Source: Hyphomicrobiales bacterium
Lineage (GTDB): Bacteria; Pseudomonadota; Alphaproteobacteria; Rhizobiales; Aestuariivirgaceae
Reading direction: 5' to 3'
Assembly (NCBI GenBank): GCA_027031305.1
Contig: JALVRJ010000097.1
Location: 638 to 6,229, forward strand
DNA length: 5,592 bases
Shown: positions 1 through 5,267 of the stretch, one piece after another
How the letters are laid out: each line of letters begins with the position of its first letter
Position numbering within the stretch: the stretch's first letter is position 1
Made by a program: the position numbers and the translations under genes
The notes under the pieces: generated by a model
Seen by the model: only the letters and a program-made list of their open reading frames with translations
Told to the model about the DNA's origin: nothing
Databases searched by the model: none

Positions 1-315
1 GGCGACATCGGAGCCATGGACACGGGCGGCGAAGTCCACCAGTTCACCCACCGGCATCCGCAGGGGCGGCGGCATCTGGGGCACGAAGGCGATCTTTTTC
101 AGCACCTCGGTGCGATGGGCACGCGGGGAGAGGCCGTCGATGAGCACCTCTCCCTGGTGCACGTATTCGCCCAGGATGCAGCGGATCATGGTGGTCTTGC
201 CGGCGCCGTTGGAACCGATCAGGGCGATGCGGTCGCCGTCGGCGATGGTCAGCGACAGGCCGTCCAGCACGCGGGTGCGGCGGAAGGTCTTGACCAGGTT
301 TTTCAGTTCGATCAT
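1..315 (-). CDS. nosF: NosF, ABC transporter ATP-binding subunit, N-terminal 105 residues (3' end outside window)
   Basis: NosF is the cytoplasmic ATPase that drives the NosFY transporter, which with NosD supports assembly of the copper-sulfide centre of NosZ. The visible 105 residues begin at the ATG at 315, with CGGAG 8 bases upstream. They start [11 protein letters not shown], a usual ABC opening strand. Walker A is complete at residues 34-42 (GSNGAGKTT, with Lys40), and the Q-loop glutamine is Gln80 in AFVPQ. The ABC signature, Walker B and H-loop are beyond the window edge. No frameshift or stop occurs in the visible part. The gene follows nosH by 61 bases in the same orientation. The ABC ATPase family is certain from the motifs; the specific NosF name rests on position after nosD-nosG-nosH. 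Confidence 0.92.
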   Translation of the reverse strand, partial: MIELKNLVKTFRRTRVLDGLSLTIADGDRIALIGSNGAGKTTMIRCILGEYVHQGEVLIDGLSPRAHRTEVLKKIAFVPQMPPPLRMPVGELVDFAARVHGSDVA

Positions 316-356
316 GCGGCCGCTCCGTTTTCGCGTCCCTCCCCGGGTGGGGCCGG

Positions 357-376
357 TGGGCCTTGTTTTCGGCCCA
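357..376 (-). other. Short hairpin immediately after nosH
   Basis: TGGGCC at 357-362 is the reverse complement of GGCCCA at 371-376, with an 8-base loop (TTGTTTTC on the plus strand). It abuts the nosH stop codon and lies in the 61-base nosH-nosF gap. On the minus strand no U-run follows, so it is not a convincing terminator. A 6-bp match is weak evidence. Confidence 0.25.
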
Positions 377-1354
377 TCACAGCAGTTTGTCCAGCCCCTT
401 GACGCGGAAGGAAAGGGCGCCGGTGGGGCAGGCCTCGATGCACATCGCGCAGCGCGTGCAATCGGCGCCGATGTCGATGTGCGGCCGGGTGGCGCGCCCC
501 TTGATGGTGACATCCAGCACGTGCGGCACCAGGCAGACCTTGCGGCATTCACCTTCGTGCAGGCACTTTTCCAGGTCGTAATGCACAACGGTGGGCGAAG
601 TGGCGCCGATGAAGCTGTAGGTGAGACCGATGGGGCACATGTAGCGGCACCACATGCGGCGCACGAAGAACAGCTCGATGAGCAGGAGCACGCCGACGAA
701 GCTGGTGCTTATCCAGGTGCCGTAGATGATGGCGCGGGAAAGAATGCCGGTGGGGGAGATCCACTCGTAGACCATGTAGCCGGATGCGAAGGTGAGCACG
801 GCGAAAGCCACGTAGAGGATCGAACGCAAACGGCGGTCGAGCGGAATGTCCATGGCCCAGCCACGCTCCACCAGTTTCAGGTGCAGGATTTCCACCCACT
901 CGGAGACAAGGTGATAGGGGCATGTCCAGGCGCAGAAGCTGCGGCCGCCGACCAGCCACCAGAGAATGGCGACGGTGGTGACGCCGATGAGCAGGTTGAT
1001 GAGCACTTCCTTGAAGGCCAGCGTGACCTGGAGCGCGGAGTTGAGATCGGCGAAGTGGAAGCCGAGCACGCGCGAGGCGGTGAGCGCGCCTTCCACCAGC
1101 TGAACGTCGAAATGATAGGAGATGACGAACAGCAGGTTGATGACGATGATGGTGGGCCAGCGCCACTTGCGCCAGGCGAAGCTTTCCTTCTTGTGGGCCA
1201 GCTCCTCCTCGATCATGCGGCGGCGGCGTTCGCGCTGCTCCGGCGTCTTCTTGAAGGCGTGGAGCTTCTTCGCCTCTTCGGTGTAGTCTTCCTTGGCGGG
1301 CCGGCGCGGCTCGGCACCGAGCATCTGGCGCAGCCCTTCCACAAACAGGTTCAT
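377..1354 (-). CDS. nosH: NosH, NapH-type membrane-bound ferredoxin (quinol dehydrogenase subunit)
   Basis: NosH is the inner-membrane partner of NosG and the likely site of quinol oxidation in N2O respiration. The start at 1354 gives 325 residues. It is chosen because it overlaps the nosG stop as ATGA and has GGGGAG 8 bases upstream; the same frame runs open to 1447 but only as a shadow of nosG. A basic cytoplasmic N-terminus (about 65 residues) precedes four likely membrane helices near 67-82, 117-135, 178-197 and 215-232. Two Cys-x3-Cys-Pro motifs follow the second and fourth helices: CAWTCP at 141-146 and CRYMCP at 236-241, typical of NapH and of the NosR C-terminal domain. The C-terminal ferredoxin part has C264-x5-C270-x3-C274, an incomplete site, and a canonical C299/C302/C305/C309-P. 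Together with NosG it replaces NosR, which is absent from the window. Confidence 0.93.
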   Translation of the reverse strand: MNLFVEGLRQMLGAEPRRPAKEDYTEEAKKLHAFKKTPEQRERRRRMIEEELAHKKESFAWRKWRWPTIIVINLLFVISYHFDVQLVEGALTASRVLGFHFADLNSALQVTLAFKEVLINLLIGVTTVAILWWLVGGRSFCAWTCPYHLVSEWVEILHLKLVERGWAMDIPLDRRLRSILYVAFAVLTFASGYMVYEWISPTGILSRAIIYGTWISTSFVGVLLLIELFFVRRMWCRYMCPIGLTYSFIGATSPTVVHYDLEKCLHEGECRKVCLVPHVLDVTIKGRATRPHIDIGADCTRCAMCIEACPTGALSFRVKGLDKLL

Positions 1355-2190
1355 GACGTGGTCTCCCCGTATTTCAGGCGCGGAACGACGACGATGGCAG
1401 GAGGTTCGGTGGGGCAGATCATCTCGCACATGCCGCAACCGACACACTTGTCGGTGACCACCGGCGTCTTGCGCTTGTCGTTGGGATCATCGCCGAGGGG
1501 CTCGAGACGGATGGCTCCCTTGATGGGGCATTCGCGCACGCACAGGTCGCAAATCTCCAGGTCGTAAGGATGGTCGGCCACGCGGATGGGCCGCCAGCGA
1601 TCGACCTCGATGTAGCGGTGCAGACCGGAGAAATCCTCGCCGCGGGCCAGCCCCTTGAAACCCAGCCCCTTGCGCGCCAGGCACAGCTCGGGGCGCTTGA
1701 GCACGGCCAGGCCCATGCGCACCTGTTCCTTCTTGTCGATGTGGTGCGACAGGGCGCCGGTGGGACAGGCGAGCACGCATTGCACGGCGTCGCAGGAAAA
1801 GTCGCAAGCCTGCTCGCGGGCGACGATGTGGGGCGTGCCGTTGCCGAATCCATCGGGGAAGTCGGCCAGGATGATGGCCTCCACCGGGCATACCTGCACG
1901 CACTGGCCGCACTTGATGCAGGCGGCCAGGAATTCATGCTCGTCGATGGCGCCGGGCGGGCGCAGGCGGTTTTCGGCCCGGGCGTAGGTGGCGATGGGAT
2001 AATAGCCGGTCAGGCTGAACCCCAGCAGGCCGGCCCCGGCCAGCACCGACAGCAGGAACTGCCGACGGGCCTGTTGCTTGCGGCTGAGTTTCTTGCGCCG
2101 CGCGGTGCGCCTGGGCCCGTCGTAGGGACGGGCGGGCGCCTTTTTCTTGCCGCCCCCCTGCGCGGGCCTGTCCTTGTCGTTCTCGCTCAT
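1351..2190 (-). CDS. nosG: NosG, NapG-type periplasmic multi-[4Fe-4S] ferredoxin
   Basis: NosG is the extracytoplasmic iron-sulfur subunit thought to pair with NosH as a quinol dehydrogenase feeding electrons towards NosZ, like NapGH in nitrate reduction. I start it at the ATG at 2190 (279 residues); an ATG at 2199 would add three. The N-terminus is very basic and carries a twin-arginine-like motif ARRQFLL at 41-47 before a hydrophobic stretch (48-62), consistent with Tat export of a folded cluster protein. Cluster-binding motifs follow: C91/C94/C97/C101; C129/C133/C138/C142 with wider spacing; C214/C217/C221 lacking the usual first Cys; and C249/C252/C255/C259. Isolated Cys170 may supply the missing ligand of the third motif. 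The stop overlaps the nosH start, implying coupled translation. NapG itself is the main alternative name, but the nos neighbours decide for NosG. Confidence 0.93.
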   Translation of the reverse strand: MSENDKDRPAQGGGKKKAPARPYDGPRRTARRKKLSRKQQARRQFLLSVLAGAGLLGFSLTGYYPIATYARAENRLRPPGAIDEHEFLAACIKCGQCVQVCPVEAIILADFPDGFGNGTPHIVAREQACDFSCDAVQCVLACPTGALSHHIDKKEQVRMGLAVLKRPELCLARKGLGFKGLARGEDFSGLHRYIEVDRWRPIRVADHPYDLEICDLCVRECPIKGAIRLEPLGDDPNDKRKTPVVTDKCVGCGMCEMICPTEPPAIVVVPRLKYGETTS

Positions 2191-2217
2191 GGTTTCCATC
2201 CAACTTGGTTGTTCCGG

Positions 2218-2233
2218 GCCGGCGCGCGCCGGC
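2218..2233. repeat. 16-base perfect palindrome between nosD and nosG
   Basis: GCCGGCGCGCGCCGGC reads the same on both strands. It can fold as a 6-bp GC stem with a GCGC loop, 32 bases after the nosD stop and 27 bases before the chosen nosG start. There is no U-run after it. It could be a weak mRNA processing or stability element. Simple GC alternation can also arise by chance in DNA of this composition. Confidence 0.45.
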
Positions 2234-2265
2234 ACCTTCGTCTTCCCTGTTTCAGTTTCACCCGT

Positions 2266-3699
2266 TCATTTTCCGACATTCGAATCCTTCAGACCGAAGG
2301 GATCATAATCCTCCAGGGACGTGCCCGCCTTCGACTCGCCCGTGGTCTGGCCAAAGGTGGTGACGCTGCCGCCGACATTGCCGCGGCCCGGCTGGTAGTC
2401 CCTTGTCAGGGGTTCGAATTCCGGGCTGATGCGCGGCTTGTCGTCCTGCAACATCAGCAATGGGTCGGAGAAGGGCGCCAGGCGCTCGAGAAAATCGAGC
2501 ATGGTCAGCACCGGCGTGCCCTTGAAGAAGGCGGCGGCCTTCACATCCATCCAGATGCGCTCGGAATAGACCATCAGGCGATATGGCGTGTCGCCAAACC
2601 CGTCGCCATTCAGGTCGTAACCCTGATAATCATCCCAGTAGTTGGCCTCCCAGGTGTTGTGGTTCGCCGTGGCGAAGGTGGAGACGGTAACCTGCGTGAT
2701 GTTGCTGATGAAACGGTTGTCGCGGAACAGGTTTCGGCTCCAGTCGTTAAGGAAGCGCACGCCTTCGTTGTTGAAGGCGATGGTGTTGCGGTAGATGCGA
2801 TTGGTGGTGTCGGGCTGGAAGGGCGAGACGTCCAGATACAGGCCGATGGAGTTGTAGAGGACCTCGTTGTCCACGATGTCGAGATTGCTGGCTTCCTTGA
2901 AGCCGATGCCAATGCCGGCGGCGCCGATGGCCTGCACGATGCGGTTGTTCTTCACCACCACCGAATCGGAATACATCAGGTAGATACCGACGGAATTGGC
3001 GAGGAACTTGTTTCTTTCCACCAGATTGTAGCGCGAATACATGAAGTGCAGGCCGTAACGGCCGCGACTGAAGGTATTGTCGGCGATGATGTTGTCGGCG
3101 GAATACCAGATCACCATGTCGCGCATGTCATGCACATTGTTGTGCGTGATGCGGTTTTTCATGGAATACCACAGGCGGATGCCATCGCCGCGCAGGCCCA
3201 GGCCGACATCGCTCTTGGACGAAATATCGTTGCGCTTGATGATGTTGTTGGAGGACTGTTGCAGGTCGATGCCGAACAGGCACTCGCGGATGGTGACCTC
3301 CTTGATGACGTTGAAATTGCCCCGCACTTGCACGCCGGCGTCGAGGTCATTGTGTTGATCGCCGGAGTTGACAAGGGTGAGATTGCGAATGATGGCGCCG
3401 TCGGTCTTCAGCACCAGCACCGACCCCTTGCCGCCGGCGTCGATGACAATCTTCTCGCGCGGCCCATCGCCCATGAGGGTGATGGGCTTCGAAATGACGA
3501 CATTGCCGGCATAGCGTCCGGGCTTGAGGAGGATGGTTTCGTTCGGCTTCGCCTTGTCGATGAGCGGTTGCAGGGGAATGAGCCCCCCTTCAGCCGCGCG
3601 GGCGGGCACGACGATGGCCGCCAGCATCAGCCCGAAGGCCAGCAGCAGCCATGCGAAAACTCGGCCGTTGGCCGTCGCTTCTGTTCGTCCTCCGCTCAT
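2266..3699 (-). CDS. nosD: NosD, periplasmic beta-helix maturation protein for nitrous oxide reductase
   Basis: NosD works with the NosFY ABC transporter in assembling the CuZ copper-sulfide centre of NosZ in the periplasm. The 477-residue protein starts at the ATG at 3699; a TTG three codons upstream is possible but less likely. Residues 13-35 form a Sec signal peptide (hydrophobic core from about 14 to 31, cleavage near ARA/AE). Residues about 40-350 consist of short repeated turns rich in NN, N-x-I and G-I/V-x-L patterns, such as GIYLMYSDSVVVKNN and GLHFMYSRYN. This is the parallel right-handed beta-helix of the NosD/CASH family. The family hallmark WEANYWDDYQGYD lies at 350-362, running into DLNGDGFGD (362-370), an EF-hand-like acidic loop. 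A polar, Gly/Thr/Asp-rich tail follows from about 411 to the end. It lies 145 bases after the nosB-like gene and 75 bases before nosG. Identification is strong. Confidence 0.96.
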   Translation of the reverse strand: MSGGRTEATANGRVFAWLLLAFGLMLAAIVVPARAAEGGLIPLQPLIDKAKPNETILLKPGRYAGNVVISKPITLMGDGPREKIVIDAGGKGSVLVLKTDGAIIRNLTLVNSGDQHNDLDAGVQVRGNFNVIKEVTIRECLFGIDLQQSSNNIIKRNDISSKSDVGLGLRGDGIRLWYSMKNRITHNNVHDMRDMVIWYSADNIIADNTFSRGRYGLHFMYSRYNLVERNKFLANSVGIYLMYSDSVVVKNNRIVQAIGAAGIGIGFKEASNLDIVDNEVLYNSIGLYLDVSPFQPDTTNRIYRNTIAFNNEGVRFLNDWSRNLFRDNRFISNITQVTVSTFATANHNTWEANYWDDYQGYDLNGDGFGDTPYRLMVYSERIWMDVKAAAFFKGTPVLTMLDFLERLAPFSDPLLMLQDDKPRISPEFEPLTRDYQPGRGNVGGSVTTFGQTTGESKAGTSLEDYDPFGLKDSNVGK

Positions 3700-3706
3700 G
3701 GCAGGC

Positions 3707-3712
3707 AATCTA
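3707..3712 (-). promoter_or_regulatory. Possible -10 element for a nosD promoter
   Basis: The minus strand reads TAGATT here, matching TATAAT at 4 of 6 positions. If it is a -10 box, transcription would begin near 3700 and the FNR-like palindrome would be centred at -41.5, the standard class II activator spacing. The resulting mRNA would have practically no leader before the ATG at 3699. The same bases overlap the weak Shine-Dalgarno candidate AGGT, so the two readings compete. I found it by looking at the expected distance, which weakens it as independent evidence. Confidence 0.25.
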
Positions 3713-3734
3713 CCTCTGCCGAGTTGGCACGCAC

Positions 3735-3748
3735 TTGACAGTTATCAG
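3735..3748. promoter_or_regulatory. FNR/DNR/CRP-family-like operator upstream of nosD
   Basis: On the plus strand this reads TTGAC-AGTT-ATCAG. It matches 8 of the 10 fixed positions of the FNR/ANR/DNR box TTGAT-N4-ATCAA. Such sites commonly control denitrification genes in response to low oxygen or nitric oxide. The centre lies at 3741.5, about 42 bases before the nosD start codon. It is one of only a few places with space for a promoter inside this cluster. The match is seen directly; regulator identity and use in vivo are inferred. Confidence 0.45.
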
Positions 3749-3754
3749 GTGATG

Positions 3755-3789
3755 ATTCCGGCAGGCGAAAGTCCGACCCTCGCCGGAAT
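3755..3789 (-). other. Second inverted repeat in the nosB-nosD gap
   Basis: ATTCCGGC at 3755-3762 is the exact reverse complement of GCCGGAAT at 3782-3789, leaving a 19-base loop. It sits directly downstream (minus strand) of the 11-bp stem-loop and upstream of the FNR-like site. With an 8-bp stem and long loop it is weaker than its neighbour and could be a chance match in GC-rich DNA. Confidence 0.35.
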
Positions 3790-3790
3790 G

Positions 3791-3823
3791 GGAAAGCGGC
3801 GCCCGGAAAAGACGCCGCTTTCC
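3791..3823 (-). other. Perfect 11-bp stem-loop just after the nosB-like gene
   Basis: Bases 3791-3801 (GGAAAGCGGCG) are the exact reverse complement of 3813-3823, with an 11-base loop between them. The stem starts 21 bases past the nosB-like stop codon. On the minus strand the 3' arm is followed by CATTCCGG rather than a U-run, so strong intrinsic termination is not expected. It may protect the upstream mRNA 3' end or cause partial read-through control ahead of nosD. The inverted repeat is read directly; the role is inferred. Confidence 0.55.
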
Positions 3824-3844
3824 TGTCGATGAGGCCGAGGCCGC

Positions 3845-5134
3845 TCAGGCCGCGGTGGCCTGCTCGCGCAGCTGCTTGCGCCGCAGCAGCATGATGAACA
3901 GCACGATGAGCGAGAACAGCAGCATGAGGAAGAACCCGTAGTGCGGGTAGGAGTGGGTTGTGAACTGCGCCACCTTGCCCTGCCCGAACACGGTGGGCAT
4001 GAAGGGCTTGAGCGTGAAGGCGCCCATCTCGCTCATGTTGTGGCCGAACCAGTAGAGCCAGGCGGCGTATTCGACGACGAACGCCAAAGGCAGGATGGCC
4101 GGAATCAGCCCCATGAGCCAGTAGAAGATGGAAGGCCCGAAGCTGCCGAGGAAGAAGAGGATGGGCGGCACGATGACGAGCCCCCAGAACACCGCCCAGG
4201 CGGCGGTGGTCATGGTCTTCACCAGCGGCTTGTTGCGCCAGGGCTCGTTGAACCAGCGCTCCAGCGTCTTCTTGTAGTGCCAAAGCAGCACCTGCATTCC
4301 GCTGCCGTTCCACTCCTGGCGTTCTTCTGGCTTGGCACGCGCCTGGTCGGCAAGGAAGGTCTGCTTGAGAATGGCGATGTAGGTTTCCTTGCCCTCGCCC
4401 TTCTGCTTGGCTTCGGCGAGAATTTCCTTCAGCGTCTTGACCTGGACGTTCTTGCCGCCGCGGCTGAGCTCCTTAAGGGTCGAGGCGAGGCTCTTTTCAC
4501 CGACCTGCTCAAGCTTGTTGCGGACTTCCTCGGTCTCCACCATCTTGCTGCCGGATTTCTTCAGCTCTTCCTCGAGCTTGGCGATGACGGGGGAAAGCGG
4601 CTCGCCGGCTTCCTCCTCGCCCTCGCCGAGCGCGGTCACCAGCGATTTCAGGTAGGATTCGGGAAGCCAGTAGACGCCGTCCTTGCCGAGCATGGCGGTA
4701 TACATCCAGCCGACCATGACGAGCCAGCCGGCCATGGTGACGGCGAAGCGCAACTTTGGCCTGGGGATGATGAAACCGATGAGCAACAGCCCCAGGAACA
4801 TGAGCAGGAAAGGCGAGAAGGCCTTTTCCACCGGGCCGCCGGCGCCGGTGGGATACATGCCGACGAAATGGTTGATGGCGTCCATTTCGTGCACGCAGTC
4901 GAGGACGATATCCTCCTCGATTTCCTTCTTTTCCACCTTGGGGCAGCCGTTGAAGACGCCGTTCATGTGGAAGTGAATGCGGATGCCCTCGGGGAAGGCT
5001 TCCTTGGGGTATTGCGGCGCGGTGAGCGACACCCACCAGATGGGCGAATAGTAGATCACCACCAGCAGCACGATGGCGATGGCGCCCAGCGCGGCGATGA
5101 TCGCGTTCTTCTTGCCTGCGGCCTGTGTGGTCAT
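3845..5134 (-). CDS. nosB: NosB-like polytopic membrane protein of a clade II nos cluster
   Basis: This inner-membrane protein occupies the position of nosB, immediately before nosD. NosB is required for N2O respiration in Wolinella, but its biochemical role is not settled. I chose the ATG at 5134 (429 residues) because AGGAG lies 8 bases upstream; a longer reading from 5182 adds 16 residues without support. Likely membrane segments are near residues 11-33, 107-123, 128-149, 306-328, 333-354 and 400-417, with a basic cytoplasmic tail (LRRKQLR). The first periplasmic loop holds a His/Cys/Met-rich stretch: HFHMNG at 54-59, Cys64, Cys80, and HEMD plus NHFVGM at 82-93. Residues about 159-290 form a highly charged, probably helical insert. 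The last loop (about 362-399) contains GHNMSEM and THSYPHYG. The name rests on gene order, length and topology recognised by eye, not on an alignment. A function in copper handling or electron transfer is possible but unproven. Confidence 0.75.
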   Translation of the reverse strand: MTTQAAGKKNAIIAALGAIAIVLLVVIYYSPIWWVSLTAPQYPKEAFPEGIRIHFHMNGVFNGCPKVEKKEIEEDIVLDCVHEMDAINHFVGMYPTGAGGPVEKAFSPFLLMFLGLLLIGFIIPRPKLRFAVTMAGWLVMVGWMYTAMLGKDGVYWLPESYLKSLVTALGEGEEEAGEPLSPVIAKLEEELKKSGSKMVETEEVRNKLEQVGEKSLASTLKELSRGGKNVQVKTLKEILAEAKQKGEGKETYIAILKQTFLADQARAKPEERQEWNGSGMQVLLWHYKKTLERWFNEPWRNKPLVKTMTTAAWAVFWGLVIVPPILFFLGSFGPSIFYWLMGLIPAILPLAFVVEYAAWLYWFGHNMSEMGAFTLKPFMPTVFGQGKVAQFTTHSYPHYGFFLMLLFSLIVLFIMLLRRKQLREQATAA

Positions 5135-5183
5135 GGTGCAATCTCCTGCCGGATTTGCGAAGATGATGCGCGCGCCCGGCAAG

Positions 5184-5244
5184 GGCCCGCCCGACCGCCG
5201 CTCCAGACGAAAGCCGGGCGTGCGTTCGGGCGGTCAGGCGGGCC
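5184..5244 (-). other. Large GC-rich hairpin between cytochrome c and nosB-like gene
   Basis: Bases 5231-5244 and 5184-5197 pair over 14 positions, with a single G-U wobble in minus-strand RNA (5236 with 5192). Two further G-C pairs (5230/5198 and 5229/5199) extend the stem to 16 pairs around a 29-base loop. It begins 24 bases after the cytochrome stop. No U-run follows the 3' arm on the minus strand, so it does not look like a classical intrinsic terminator. It more likely stabilises or processes the mRNA, or partly attenuates transcription between the two genes. A second pairing, 5173-5180 with 5213-5220 (8 pairs), would compete with it. The complementarity is read directly; the function is inferred. 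Confidence 0.6.
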
Positions 5245-5267
5245 TGTTCATGCCGGGTGATGAGGAC

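Noticed and set aside
1355..1447. Upstream extension of nosH by 31 residues.
   Set aside because: The added residues lie in the shadow of nosG. The start at 1354 has a good Shine-Dalgarno sequence and the typical ATGA overlap with the nosG stop.
110..1567. Plus-strand open frame of 485 codons opposite nosF, nosH and part of nosG.
   Set aside because: It spans several gene boundaries of the minus-strand operon, shows no domain, and has the same GC-driven composition. It is a shadow frame.
2191..2235. Longer nosG start at GTG 2235.
   Set aside because: It would start inside the palindrome with no ribosome binding site, and it adds residues unlike a Tat leader. Starts at 2190 or 2199 fit better.
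1570..3738. Very long open frame on the plus strand (722 codons) opposite nosD and part of nosG.
   Set aside because: It is antisense to two clear family proteins. Its translation is Gly/Ala/Asp/His-rich without recognisable domains, as expected from the complement of GC-rich codons. It also runs straight across the nosD-nosG gap and past the nosD start.
3735..3740. TTGACA on the plus strand as a -35 promoter box.
   Set aside because: No -10 hexamer lies 16-18 bases downstream and no plus-strand gene follows. The bases are better explained as part of the FNR-like palindrome.
3791..3823. Intrinsic terminator after the nosB-like gene.
   Set aside because: The stem is good but the minus-strand 3' side lacks a U-run, so I list it as a hairpin of unknown role and not as a terminator.
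3941..5260. Plus-strand open frame of 439 codons opposite the NosB-like gene.
   Set aside because: It mirrors the NosB-like coding frame, is His/Asp/Gly-rich, has no recognisable motif, and continues through the intergenic hairpin region.
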